DNA from: an uncultured Victivallales bacterium
GTDB lineage: Bacteria; Verrucomicrobiota; Lentisphaeria; Oligosphaerales; JAFGRS01
Length of the DNA stretch: 59,307 bases
Assembly: GCA_903837355.1 (NCBI GenBank)
Contig: CAILUI010000440.1
Location: 1 to 59,307 of the forward strand
Direction of reading: 5' to 3'
Shown: one piece after another, positions 35,517 through 44,423 of the stretch
Layout: each line of letters starts with the position of its first letter
Numbering within the stretch: the stretch's first letter is position 1
The notes under the pieces: model-generated
The model's input: the letters and a program-made list of their open reading frames with translations, nothing else
What the model was told of the DNA's origin: nothing
The model's database searches: none
Position numbers and translations under genes: made by a program

Positions 35517-35670
35517 GGAGGGCGAAGCTCCCCAGGTCTTGCAGACGGCGGTCTTGCAGACGGCGGTCTTGCAGACGGCGGTCTTGCAGACGGCGGGTAG
35601 GCGCTGAGCCGCCGCCATATCCCTTGGAGGGCGAAGCTCCCCAGCCTGCTTGCAGGCGCTGAGCCGCCGC
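35517..35670. repeat. Duplicated intergenic repeat containing a 15-bp tandem array
   Basis: GGAGGGCGAAGCTCCCCAG occurs at 35517-35535 and 35626-35644. Each copy is followed by a GCAGGCGCTGAGCC-like block (AGGCGCTGAGCCGCCGC at 35599 and 35654). In the first unit the interval is expanded by four copies of GGTCTTGCAGACGGC (35535-35594). This fills the convergent gap between the URO-D-like and MFS genes. Confidence 0.88.
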
Positions 35671-35728
35671 GACCACCGGGAGCGGGTGATTGGCTGGTAC
35701 CGTCGCGCGCCGCGGCCGCCCTTCACGC

Positions 35729-36982
35729 TCAGGCCGCGCTGAGCTTCAGAGTGCGTGGCTCCCGGACGCGCAGCAGGCACCAGGCGAAGGCGGCGACGCT
35801 CAGGACCAGGCAGATCCGGAAGACGGTGTCGAGCGAGGAGCGCTCCGCGATCAGCCCGGCCAGAACGGCAGCGAACGCCATCGGCGTACCGATGATCAGG
35901 TTGCCAACCGCGATGTGGGCCATGCGATGCGCGTGCGGGCACGTCTCGAAAATCATGTTGTAGTGTGAGACGTTGCCGCAGGCATTGCAGACCCCCGCGC
36001 AGCCGTAGGCCAGAATGCAGCCGCCCAATCCCGGGACCCGCAGCAGGACGAGCAGAGCGACGACCTGCAGGCCGGCTCCCAGGAGCACCCCCAGGCGGTG
36101 TCCATGGCGGTCTCCCAGCGGCCCCATGACCACACTGCCCAACGAGAACCCCAGCGTCATCGCGGCGCCGCAGGAGACGATCGTACTGCGCGACAGGCCG
36201 CCGCCGGCGGGGCTCATGAAGCGGAGTGCGATGAAGGGGATGATGCAGAAGCCGAGGGTCGCCAGGATGCGGGCGACGAGGAAGGCGCGGAAGTTCCGGT
36301 CGGAGAGGCTCTGGGCAAAGTGCCGCCCCAGGGTTCGTATCGCTGGCGGGGGCGGCTCCGGGCTCTCGCGCAGCGCGCTGTCGTCCACCGGGATCCAGAG
36401 GCACATCGCCAGGGTCCCGAGGCACCAGGCGGCAGCGTACAGCGCCGCGTAGACCTGCGGGGACGGGAAGATGCCGATGAGGTAACCGGCGGCCAGCCCG
36501 CCGGCGGCCCCGGCGAAGGAGGCGGCGAACATGGCCAGCCCCATCACCGTGCCGCGGATGTTGACGGGGAAGATCCCAGCCAGGAAGTCGGTCCAAGCCG
36601 CGTTGACGACCCCGATCATGAACCAGTAGTAGGCATGGCCTGCGAGCATGCTCCAGCGGTACACCGCCGGGTCCAGGCGGGGAGCCAGGCAGGTCAGGGC
36701 ACTCATCACGCCCACGATCGGGAGCATGACGACAACGTGCCACAGGATCAGCCGCCGCTTCCGTTGTTGGTAGGAGTGAAAGACGTACAACCCCAGCAAT
36801 TGCGGCAGCAGCGCTCCGGCGGTCTCGATGCTCCACACGGCTCCGATCAGTCGCGGGCTGGCGCCGTACTCGCGCAGCAGGACCGTCAGGACCGTCGCCG
36901 ACGCCATCAGGTTCCCCTTGAACCCGAACAGCGCTTCGCCGGCGGCGTTGAGGGCTGAATTGCGTCGTTGGGTGGGGGTCAT
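35729..36982 (-). CDS. MFS transporter
   Basis: A 417-residue membrane protein with about twelve hydrophobic helices in two halves and a short charged linker (DDSALRESPEPPPP). GPLGDRHGHRLG resembles the loop 8-9 motif of the major facilitator superfamily, and VNIRGTVMGLAMF suits the first half. It is the last gene of the run hypothetical-rfaE2-radC-MFS, 33 bases behind radC. The substrate is unknown. Confidence 0.85.
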   Translation of the reverse strand: MTPTQRRNSALNAAGEALFGFKGNLMASATVLTVLLREYGASPRLIGAVWSIETAGALLPQLLGLYVFHSYQQRKRRLILWHVVVMLPIVGVMSALTCLAPRLDPAVYRWSMLAGHAYYWFMIGVVNAAWTDFLAGIFPVNIRGTVMGLAMFAASFAGAAGGLAAGYLIGIFPSPQVYAALYAAAWCLGTLAMCLWIPVDDSALRESPEPPPPAIRTLGRHFAQSLSDRNFRAFLVARILATLGFCIIPFIALRFMSPAGGGLSRSTIVSCGAAMTLGFSLGSVVMGPLGDRHGHRLGVLLGAGLQVVALLVLLRVPGLGGCILAYGCAGVCNACGNVSHYNMIFETCPHAHRMAHIAVGNLIIGTPMAFAAVLAGLIAERSSLDTVFRICLVLSVAAFAWCLLRVREPRTLKLSAA

Positions 36983-37015
36983 AGGGCAGGGCAGGGGGGG
37001 CGCGGGCAGTCGGCG

Positions 37016-37762
37016 CTACATCAAATTTTCCTGGCGAAAGCTGACGTAGGCGCGGCCATGGGCCCGGGCCGGATTGCCGATCACGACATGGTCGAGGACC
37101 TCGATGCCGATGATCTTGCCGGCCTCCACGAGTTGGCGGTTGGCGGCGATGTCCTGGGCGGAGGGGGTAGGGTCGCCGCTGGGATGGTTGTGGACCAGCA
37201 AGACGCGCGAGCAGTTCTCCCGGATTGCACTGCGGAAGACCTCGCGGGGATGGATCTGGGTACGGTCGACCAGGCCCAGGGTGATGCGCTCGCGCAGCAG
37301 CAGGTGGTTTTTGGCGTCGAGCAGCAGCGCATGGAACTCCTCCTGGGTTGCGGTGCGGAACTGCTCGCGGAAGAGATCGCAGACGGCCTGGGGTTCGTTC
37401 AGGCAACGCAGGGCGGTCCCGGCGCTGCCGGCAAGTCGGCGCGCCAGGGCGAACGCGGCGTGGATCTCGACGGCTTTGGCGGGGCCGATCCCGGGGACGC
37501 GGCGCAACTCCGAGACGCCGGCGGTTGCCAGGCGGTTCAGCGAGCCGCCAAACTCATTGAGCAGGTGCCGCGCGACATCGAGGGCAGAGACACCGCGGCG
37601 GCCGGTCCGTAGCAGAATGGCCAGCAGCTCCGCGTCACTGAGTGCGTCCGAACCTTGGGCCATCAGGCGTTCGCGGGGCCGTTCGCGGTCGGGAAGATCA
37701 GCGATCAGCAAGGCGCCGCTGCCGACGGGCGCTCCTGGAACCGGATGCGGGTCCGCGGACAT
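37016..37762 (-). CDS. radC: RadC-family JAB/JAMM domain protein
   Basis: A 248-residue protein. The start at 37762 (MSADPHPV) has GAGGAGA upstream; the longer frame overlaps rfaE2. Residues 20-110 contain a helix-hairpin-helix region (ELRRVPGIGPAKAVEIHAAF), and the C-terminal half has the metal site HNHPSGDPTPSAQD. Despite its old name, a role in DNA repair is not firmly shown. It lies 14 bases behind rfaE2. Confidence 0.95.
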   Translation of the reverse strand: MSADPHPVPGAPVGSGALLIADLPDRERPRERLMAQGSDALSDAELLAILLRTGRRGVSALDVARHLLNEFGGSLNRLATAGVSELRRVPGIGPAKAVEIHAAFALARRLAGSAGTALRCLNEPQAVCDLFREQFRTATQEEFHALLLDAKNHLLLRERITLGLVDRTQIHPREVFRSAIRENCSRVLLVHNHPSGDPTPSAQDIAANRQLVEAGKIIGIEVLDHVVIGNPARAHGRAYVSFRQENLM

Positions 37763-37776
37763 GGCGGTTTCTCTCC

Positions 37777-38268
37777 TCAGTCCTGACCGCGCACGCGGGA
37801 GATGGTGTTCGTGGTTGAGACGCCGGGAATGAGCGGGATGATGCGCACCTCGCAACCCAGGCTCAGGAGTAGCGTACGCTCTTCGCGATCGATGGTATCG
37901 ATGGTGTAGTCGCCGCCCTTGACGTAGATCTCGGGGCGCACCTGGCAGAAGATGTCGATGGGCTTCGCGGTCGCGAACACGACGACGGCATCGACGGCCT
38001 CGAGGGAGGCGAGGAGGTAGGCCCGGTCGGCCTCGTTGACCACCGGTCGGCTCGGGCCCTTGAGGGCCTTGACTGAGGCATCGCTGTTGACGGCAACCAG
38101 CAGGGCATCGGCATGCTCGCGGGCCCGCGCCAGGTACTCGGCGTGGCCGCGGTGGAGGAGATCGAAGCAGCCATTGGTCACAGCCAGGCGCTGGTGGTTG
38201 TCACGCAGCGTCCGGTGCCAGGCAACGGCCTGCTCAAGGGTCATGATCTTGCGCTCTGGGGTACGCAT
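37777..38268 (-). CDS. rfaE2: D-glycero-beta-D-manno-heptose 1-phosphate adenylyltransferase
   Basis: A 163-residue nucleotidyltransferase from the ATG at 38268, equal to the C-terminal domain of HldE. GCFDLLHRGHAEYL carries the HxGH-type nucleotide-binding site; PEIYVKGGDYTID and IPGVSTTNTI are characteristic. It makes ADP-heptose for the lipopolysaccharide core, which argues for a Gram-negative envelope. Its start is two bases after the stop of the preceding small gene. The kinase half (hldE N-terminus) is not in the window. Confidence 0.94.
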   Translation of the reverse strand: MRTPERKIMTLEQAVAWHRTLRDNHQRLAVTNGCFDLLHRGHAEYLARAREHADALLVAVNSDASVKALKGPSRPVVNEADRAYLLASLEAVDAVVVFATAKPIDIFCQVRPEIYVKGGDYTIDTIDREERTLLLSLGCEVRIIPLIPGVSTTNTISRVRGQD

Positions 38269-38270
38269 GG

Positions 38271-38705
38271 TCAGGTGCTTCTGTTCGGTGTGGATGGGCG
38301 GCCGATGGGGCTGGCGGCAACCGGGGCAGGCCAGTTGCCACGGCCGTGGGTTACCGGGGGCATGGCTTGCCGGAGCCCGCAGACGAATTGCGTCAGCGGC
38401 TCCAGGGCCGGCCCCGGCAACGGGCGGCCAGCGAGGATGCCGGCTTCGGCCAGGTGTGCCACGATCTGGGCCAGAACCGCGCACTCGAGCTGGTCCGCCA
38501 ACGACGTGAGGGCCTGCATGATGCGCTGTGGTGAGGCCGCCGGATCTGCCGACGGCTCCGCGTGCGGCGTGAGGTCCGCCGCCAGCGCCTCCAAGTTCCG
38601 CACGACGTCATCCAGGATCACCCACGCCTCGGCGTCACTCAGCCCGAAGTAGTCACGCGTGCGGGTGAAAAGTTGTTCCTGGATTCGCCGGTACTGCTGC
38701 GACAT
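38271..38705 (-). CDS. Hypothetical protein, first gene of the rfaE2-radC operon
   Basis: A 144-residue protein without recognised domain. The N-terminal 50 residues are helical and charged (QYRRIQEQLFTRTRDYFGL, AWVILDDVVRNLEAL). A second helical stretch follows (LTSLADQLECAVLAQIVAHL), and the end is proline-rich. No export signal. The two-base spacing to rfaE2 implies co-expression. Confidence 0.7.
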   Translation of the reverse strand: MSQQYRRIQEQLFTRTRDYFGLSDAEAWVILDDVVRNLEALAADLTPHAEPSADPAASPQRIMQALTSLADQLECAVLAQIVAHLAEAGILAGRPLPGPALEPLTQFVCGLRQAMPPVTHGRGNWPAPVAASPIGRPSTPNRST

Positions 38706-38791
38706 CGGCCACCCTGCGTCAGGTTGCGCTCCAGATCAGGCCTCGGCGGCGTTGGCCTGCCGTCAGCGTCCGGTCGGCCCGGCTGCGTGAA

Positions 38792-38819
38792 ACCATACCC
38801 CCCGCTGACGCCTTGTCCA
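38792..38819 (-). promoter_or_regulatory. Promoter of the hypothetical-rfaE2-radC-MFS operon
   Basis: The minus strand reads TGGACA (38819-38814), 16 bases, TATGGT (38797-38792), about 85 bases before the first gene at 38705. The rest of the 38706-39160 gap shows no gene; it also contains the non-leader flank of the CRISPR array. Confidence 0.55.
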
Positions 38820-39160
38820 GCCCCTGGAGCCGAGCCCAAGCGTGAAGTCCTGGGCAGGCCCGGCCGAAACGGTCACCGCTGCCCCGCCCTCGAGTTCGAC
38901 CGCGGCAGACCCCCGCCGCCCTGACGCGGCCGACCCCTCGCGGCCGGTTTGGATGACACGGAGCGTGTCCGAGTCGGCGGGCGGTCAGGAAGTGTACCAG
39001 AACGGGCGGCCTGAGTGGCCCCACCGGAGGGTGTCGCCGTGGTGACCTCGCCCCAGGGTTGTGGGGAGGTTGCCGGCGGGATGGGATGGAGTGCATGGAG
39101 GGCAGCGGCTCAGCGCGATGCTGGCGGTCCCTGAACGGGCACACTGGGACTGTGCCAGCC

Positions 39161-41535
39161 GTCTCGATTGCCTTCCGGCTGCGGGGGGGCTTCGGACCTG
39201 GGAGCGCCGACCGTCGGGTCGGCTCTTGCTGCCGAGTCTGAATCGCCTTTCGGCCTTGGGGTCTTTTCGGAGCCTTCAAATGCCCAAAGCTGACCACAGC
39301 GCGGATCGGGTCTCAATCGCCTTTCGGCTGCGGGGGGTCTTCGGACACCGGCTACTGCATGGGCTTCCGCGATTGGGATGCCGGGTCTCAATCGCCTTTC
39401 GGCTGCGGGGGGTCTTCGGACCCTTGAACGGTGAGGCGGTGGCGCGCGTCCGCGGCAAGTCTCAATCGCCTTTCGGCTGCGGGGGGTCTTCGGACTTGAT
39501 CGCCGACAGCCAGCAAGTGTCCGAGCTCGCGGTGTCTCAATCGCCTTTCGGCTGCGGGGGGTCTTCGGACAGACGAAGTACGACGACCTGCTTGCGAAGG
39601 CCGAGAAGTTGTCTCAATCGCCTTTCGGCTGCGGGGGGTCTTCGGACTGTACTGGGCAGAAGTACAGAAGTCAGCAGTCCACCAGTCTCAATCGCCTTTC
39701 GGCTGCGGGGGGTCTTCGGACCTGGGAAGAACCCGATCAACTGGACTGCAGAAACCCGTCTCAATCGCCTTTCGGCTGCGGGGGGTCTTCGGACGCGTCA
39801 GGCGTTAGACGCATACCGTAAGGTCGCGGCGGAGAGTCTCAATCGCCTTTCGGCTGCGGGGGGTCTTCGGACAACGGGAATGAATGACGCAATGAACCCT
39901 CCATCGCTGAGGTCTCAATCGCCTTTCGGCTGCGGGGGGTCTTCGGACTCACGAATCCCTGCGACTGGAAGCCGTTCGGGTCGCGTATGTCTCAATCGCC
40001 TTTCGGCTGCGGGGGGTCTTCGGACAACCCCGGCCCCATCGCCCAATCCCGCGACCGCCGCGCCCGTCTCAATCGCCTTTCGGCTGCGGGGGGTCTTCGG
40101 ACGCGCCAAGGCACTAGCGGGTACCCTGCAAGGGACGCGTCTCAATCGCCTTTCGGCTGCGGGGGGTCTTCGGACGTCCTGCACTTCCAGGAAGCCATCA
40201 AGGCCGGCGTGCTGTCTCAATCGCCTTTCGGCTGCGGGGGGTCTTCGGACGAGGTATATCTTAGCACCAAGAACTACACACTTCCCTGGAGTAGTCTCAA
40301 TCGCCTTTCGGCTGCGGGGGGTCTTCGGACACACGGCGCTTGACCTACCCCAGACACCCGCACAGGTGTCTCAATCGCCTTTCGGCTGCGGGGGGTCTTC
40401 GGACGAGACAGACTTAGGTGTAGCTATGGCAGTGGGGCGCGAGTCTCAATCGCCTTTCGGCTGCGGGGGGTCTTCGGACACATGCAGATCCATTCGGCAA
40501 TCGTGCTGAAGCACAACGGTCTCAATCGCCTTTCGGCTGCGGGGGGTCTTCGGACGCCGGGTGCCGGGTACTGGAATCGCACCGCAAGAGCAAGTCTCAA
40601 TCGCCTTTCGGCTGCGGGGGGTGTTCGGACTAACATCACTGGGATAACTTATGTGCTTAGCTAGCCCATGTCTCAATCGCCTTTCGGCTGCGGGGGGTCT
40701 TCGGACGTGGGTAGCCTATGACGAGGCCACCGGATGGATGAGCCGTCTCAATCGCCTTTCGGCTGCGGGGGGTCTTCGGACCGTGCCCCGAGTCCGCGCA
40801 AGACCGCGCCAATCGGCGACAGCGGTCTCAATCGCCTTTCGGCTGCGGGGGGTCTTCGGACCTGCAGCGCGTGGTTGGGAACTGGGCCAAGGTGGTCAAG
40901 TCTCAATCGCCTTTCGGCTGCGGGGGGTCTTCGGACCGCGTGGCCATGCTGATGAACGAGCGCCGGGCGCGGATGTCTCAATCGCCTTTCGGCTGCGGGG
41001 GGTCTTCGGACACGCTCTGTACTCGCTCAACTTCGGCAAGACCCCGGTGGTCTCAATCGCCTTTCGGCTGCGGGGGGTCTTCGGACGACATAAGCAAATG
41101 ACACTAAAACGGTAGTTTGGAAGGGGTCTCAATCGCCTTTCGGCTGCGGGGGGTCTTCGGACACCGCAGTTGTACCTCGAACCGGCAGCCTGCGGCTAGT
41201 CTCAATCGCCTTTCGGCTGCGGGGGGTCTTCGGACGACGCCCTCGTGGCGGCCATCGGGGACCAGATCGCGAGTCTCAATCGCCTTTCGGCTGCGGGGGG
41301 TCTTCGGACCTGGTTATCGGTCCTGAGACACATAGCCAGCTTGACATCGTGTCTCAATCGCCTTTCGGCTGCGGGGGGTCTTCGGACGTGTTGGACGCGA
41401 TCAAGGCGCAGATCGCGGCGGATGTCTCAATCGCCTTTCGGCTGCGGGGGGTCTTCGGACAGCCGGATCCTGGGCAAGAGCCTGCAGCAGGTTCGTACGT
41501 CTCAATCGCCTTTCGGCTGCGGGGGGTCTTCGGAC
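39161..41535 (-). CRISPR. CRISPR array, 32 repeats and 31 spacers
   Basis: A 37-bp repeat that on the plus strand begins GTCTCAATCGCCTTTCGGCT and ends GGGGGGTCTTCGGAC. Repeats start at 39161, 39236, 39310, 39385, 39459, 39534, 39611, 39685, 39758, 39836, 39912, 39989, 40066, 40139, 40214, 40294, 40368, 40443, 40519, 40594, 40670, 40745, 40825, 40900, 40975, 41050, 41126, 41199, 41273, 41351, 41424 and 41499. Spacers are 36-43 bp, mostly 37-39, and all look different. The first two repeats are degenerate and that at 40594 has one change, so the low-coordinate end is the old end. Read on the minus strand the repeat ends ATTGAGAC, the usual 8-base crRNA handle form. Transcription is therefore leftward from the leader at 41536. 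Spacer length fits type III. Confidence 0.98.
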
Positions 41536-41564
41536 AGTCTACTCTCTGGGGTTCTCAGTGTCAA
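41536..41564 (-). promoter_or_regulatory. CRISPR array promoter
   Basis: The minus strand reads TTGACA (41564-41559, perfect -35), a 17-base spacer and TAGACT (41541-41536), directly abutting the first repeat. Transcription would start within or just after that repeat. This supports leftward transcription, agreeing with the degenerate far end and the handle sequence. Confidence 0.7.
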
Positions 41565-41972
41565 GGACTTGTGGCGCCCGTCGGCGGGGGACGGCGGAAC
41601 GGGTGGTTCCGAGAGGGCGGCGGGCGCTGAGCGGGGGGGGGATGGTAGGATGGAACAGGCTCATTCTACGGTACTTGTGGCGCTCGGAGTGGGAAGGCCA
41701 TTTCCGGGCAGTTGCGCCTCACGCCGACGGAAGGACGGAAGACAGAGGGCACGGCGGAAGGGAAGGCGACAGGGGAGGCAGTGCCGATGGCAGGACGGAA
41801 GAGGGAGGGGCACGACGGAAGAAGAGGAGGCGGGGAAGGACGGAAGACAGAGGGCACGGCGGAAGGGAGGGCGACAGGGGAGGCAGCGCCGACGGCAAGA
41901 CGGAAGACAAGGGGTACGACGGAAGGGAGAGGGTGCGACGGAAGAGGAAGGGGCAGGGGGGGCGGAGCGCTT
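41536..41972 (-). other. CRISPR leader with 105-bp tandem duplication
   Basis: This 437-base stretch between the array and cas2 holds no gene. On the plus strand it is purine-rich, with GACGGAAG-type iterations. A 105-bp unit starting AGGACGGAAGACAGAGGGCA at 41732 is repeated from 41837 with few changes. An 11-bp direct repeat, ACTTGTGGCGC, occurs at 41567 and 41673, the nearer one just behind the -35 box. Leaders guide spacer integration next to the first repeat. Confidence 0.8.
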
Positions 41973-42347
41973 TCACAGGATATAGCACACGCGCTTCTCC
42001 AGGGCCGGGACGACGCCCAGGCTTTCGGCCTGGCGGACGCAGGCCTGGCAGATGCGGTAAGCGATGACGGCGTCTTCGTCGGTGTTGACCAGGTCGATGA
42101 GGGCGCACCAGAGGTTCTGGAACTGCGCTTCGGGCAGGTCGCACTGGAAGACGCTCTTTTCGAGGCGGATGCCGTAGTCCTCGCAGGTTTTGGCGACGCG
42201 GCGCAGGCGGGAGGGGTCGGCGATGTCGTAGGCGACCAGGTAGAACATGTGCTGCACCTCGCGCGCTTCGGGTCCGGGGTGGAACTCAGTGACGCCGGCC
42301 TGGTAGGCGTTGTGCCACTCGATGGCTTCGTTCCAGTCGTCGCTCAT
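41973..42347 (-). CDS. cas2: CRISPR-associated endonuclease Cas2
   Basis: Cas2 joins Cas1 to insert new spacers. The typical start MFYLVAYDIADPSRLRRVAK begins at residue 34 of the longest frame. GIRLEKSVFQCDLPEAQF and the C-terminal strand are standard. Two starts are possible. ATG at 42347 overlaps the cas1 stop (ATGA) and gives 124 residues with an unusual 33-residue extension. ATG at 42248 has GAGGTG six bases upstream and gives the common 91-residue length. The second looks better by family length, the first by coupling. Confidence 0.93.
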   Translation of the reverse strand: MSDDWNEAIEWHNAYQAGVTEFHPGPEAREVQHMFYLVAYDIADPSRLRRVAKTCEDYGIRLEKSVFQCDLPEAQFQNLWCALIDLVNTDEDAVIAYRICQACVRQAESLGVVPALEKRVCYIL

Positions 42348-43369
42348 GGCATCACGAAGAGACGCATCTCTTCGCGGTTCTCCATGGTGCGCAGCAAGGC
42401 GTTGACCTGTTCGCGGATGGCGAGACGGAAGTCGGTATGTGGAGCGCCCTTACTTTCGGCGAAGCGACGCTGCATGGTGCGTTCGTACTCGGGGAAGAAG
42501 GCGCGGCGGCCTTCGGCGTTGAGGTAGATGCCGCCGTCTTCGGCGCTGGTCTCAAAGTGCTCCGCGGCGCGCAGCAGCTTGTGGTTGAGCAGGCGTAGTA
42601 CGAGCATGTCACAGAGGGGGGCGCGCAGGGGTTCAAGGAGGTCAAGACTGAGCGAGGGGCGGCCATAGCTGATCTCGTGGAGGAAGCCGAGGCAGGGATC
42701 GAGACCGGCGCTGCGCACGGCAGCGTCGATCTCGCTGAGGACGATGGTGTAGGACCACGAGAGCAGGGCGTTGGCGGCATCCTTGGGTGGGCGGCGGTTG
42801 CGGCCGTTGAAGGGCGCGTCCTCGGGGAAGTAGCGGGCGAGCCGGTCGAAGTAGATGGCTGCGGCATAGCCCTCATAGCCGCGGAGCGACTCGAAGGTCT
42901 CGACGGCTTCGGCTTGCCGCGCCAGGGCCTGAAGCGAATTGCAGGCATCGAGGTGTTTCGCGTCGGCGCTGCCGTCGCGGCTGGCGGCCAGGCGTTGCAG
43001 GACGCGACGACTGTTGCGGATCTTGGCGGCAACGGCGCGTACGGCGATATCCAAGCTGAAGTGGCCATCGCGGGCCAGATCGTACTGGCGCAGGCGACGC
43101 AGGGCATGGCCGTTGGCATTGGGGTAGAAGGCGCCGAGCCAGCGGCCGTGGCCGCTGATCAGGTGCAGGGGAATACCCTCCCCGGCCAGCTTCTGCAATA
43201 GCGGCGTGGTGAAGGAGGCCTGGCCGATGACGACGACGCGCTCCAAGTCATGGAAGGGCACGCGCATGGTGACCACGGTGTCCTTCGCGGTGTCGGCGCG
43301 GCTGACCTCGATGCACTTGCCGTCGAGGCGGGCTTCGCTCAGGTGGCCGTTGAGATAGAGGGTCGGCAT
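42344..43369 (-). CDS. cas1: CRISPR-associated endonuclease Cas1
   Basis: A 341-residue integrase of the adaptation complex. It begins MPTLYLNGHLSEARL as in many type III and type I-linked Cas1. The metal ligands are visible as Glu166 in RGYEGYAAAIYF, His231 in LGFLHEISYGRPSL and Asp243/Glu246 in LDLLEPLR. GAGGTGATC lies eight bases before the ATG. The gene is intact, overlaps cas2 by four bases and sits 56 bases behind the 324-residue unknown gene in the same operon. Confidence 0.97.
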   Translation of the reverse strand: MPTLYLNGHLSEARLDGKCIEVSRADTAKDTVVTMRVPFHDLERVVVIGQASFTTPLLQKLAGEGIPLHLISGHGRWLGAFYPNANGHALRRLRQYDLARDGHFSLDIAVRAVAAKIRNSRRVLQRLAASRDGSADAKHLDACNSLQALARQAEAVETFESLRGYEGYAAAIYFDRLARYFPEDAPFNGRNRRPPKDAANALLSWSYTIVLSEIDAAVRSAGLDPCLGFLHEISYGRPSLSLDLLEPLRAPLCDMLVLRLLNHKLLRAAEHFETSAEDGGIYLNAEGRRAFFPEYERTMQRRFAESKGAPHTDFRLAIREQVNALLRTMENREEMRLFVMP

Positions 43370-43425
43370 GGGTCAGATCACCTCGCACGTCAGAGTGGTT
43401 CGCGGCGCTTGGCAGGATCCCGCGC

Positions 43426-44400
43426 TCATTTCGTGCCGCCGGGTTGCCCGCCGTCGAGTTTCTCCCGCAGTGCGGCGCAGCGCCTCTTGAGCACGCCGAT
43501 GTCGTTCTGGATGCCTGTACGTCCGACGCGCGCTGTGGCGACCTGCTCGGCCTGCTGGTCCAGGTCGCGTAGGCGCTCCAGGACTGGTGTGCTGGAAGAC
43601 TCCACGACGGCAGCATCGAGGGTGTCGGCCGCGACCTTCGCCTCACGGGCGAAGGCGCTTCGCAAGGAGATGCGGAGGTTCGCCAGGTAGCGCTCCTTCT
43701 GTTCCTTGCCTTTCTCCTCGCTGTACTGGATGTAGAAGTCGAGGGCCACGGCGGCCACCGGAACCGCTTTTCCAAGCTTCCCCGCCGCCTTTGCCAGCCA
43801 CTTTCCGCCCTTCACTGCCTCGTGGGGGCGGAACTTCTTCCCAAACGTCTTCCCCAGCTTGTAGACGGTGTCGCGAAGTCCCTTCGCGTCCTTGGCAGCC
43901 GCCTGCAGGCCCTTCTGCAAGGGTGTGCAGGCAGCGCGGGCGAACTGGGGCATGGCGCTGGCGCCGGCCGGTCGGGACGCCGCCATGTCGACGCCGGCCT
44001 TCTGCGCACACTGCCTGTCGAGGCGAGCCACGGCTTGGCCAAGCGGGCTTTCCCCGATCTCGTCAAGGTCCGCAGCGGCCTGGTCGCGGGCTTCGCGGAT
44101 CTCGCCCTCAGTGCCGTCGTAGAGTTGGTCGATCCGGGCGGCCGCTTGCTGCAGGCCCGCTTCGAGGAGTGCCTCCGCGTCTTCGCTACGGGAGATCTCG
44201 GAGAGCTCCTCCACCGCACCGTTGGCGTAGGCCGTGACCGCCGAGTAGGCCTGCTGCTTTCCGGTTCGCCGGATCTCGTGGAGGCGTTGCTGGAGATGCT
44301 GGAACACGACTCGCTGCCGGCGGATGAGTTCGAGTTCCCTCTTGTCGTCGTCGTCCCCCAGGAGTTCGGACTGGAGCGTGTCGAGGGCCTCGCCCACCAC
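43426..44400 (-). CDS. Helical protein of unknown function between CARF gene and cas1, LeoA/dynamin-helical-like
   Basis: A 324-residue protein, GTG start at 44400 or 44397, 23 bases behind the CARF gene. Residues 1-130 are charged and heptad-like (LELIRRQRVVFQHLQQRLHE), probably a coiled coil. The middle, MPQFARAACTPLQKGLQAAA then KGLRDTVYKLGKTFGKKFRP and HEAVKGGKWLAKAAGKL, ends in a hydrophobic stretch AVPVAAVALDFYIQY (about 215-230). A second helical region follows (about 230-315). From memory the middle resembles the helical domain at the end of LeoA-type dynamin-like proteins ('GKKF.PW.AVK' pattern), but no P-loop or GTPase domain is present. It may bind or remodel membrane. Its place in the operon suggests a role as an accessory effector. 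The similarity needs a profile search. Confidence 0.55.
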   Translation of the reverse strand: MVGEALDTLQSELLGDDDDKRELELIRRQRVVFQHLQQRLHEIRRTGKQQAYSAVTAYANGAVEELSEISRSEDAEALLEAGLQQAAARIDQLYDGTEGEIREARDQAAADLDEIGESPLGQAVARLDRQCAQKAGVDMAASRPAGASAMPQFARAACTPLQKGLQAAAKDAKGLRDTVYKLGKTFGKKFRPHEAVKGGKWLAKAAGKLGKAVPVAAVALDFYIQYSEEKGKEQKERYLANLRISLRSAFAREAKVAADTLDAAVVESSSTPVLERLRDLDQQAEQVATARVGRTGIQNDIGVLKRRCAALREKLDGGQPGGTK

Positions 44401-44423
44401 TGAGAGCGGGGTGGTCAGCCGGA

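Noticed and set aside
35535..35594. Second CRISPR-like array
   Set aside because: The four 15-bp units are contiguous with no spacers, so this is a simple tandem repeat.
35310..37406. 698-codon open frame antisense/offset to the MFS gene
   Set aside because: It spans tandem repeats and two real genes on other frames and has no recognisable protein.
39061..40509. 482-codon frame with repeated Ser-Pro-Phe-Gly-Cys-type peptides
   Set aside because: It is the translation of CRISPR repeats and spacers, not a repeat protein.
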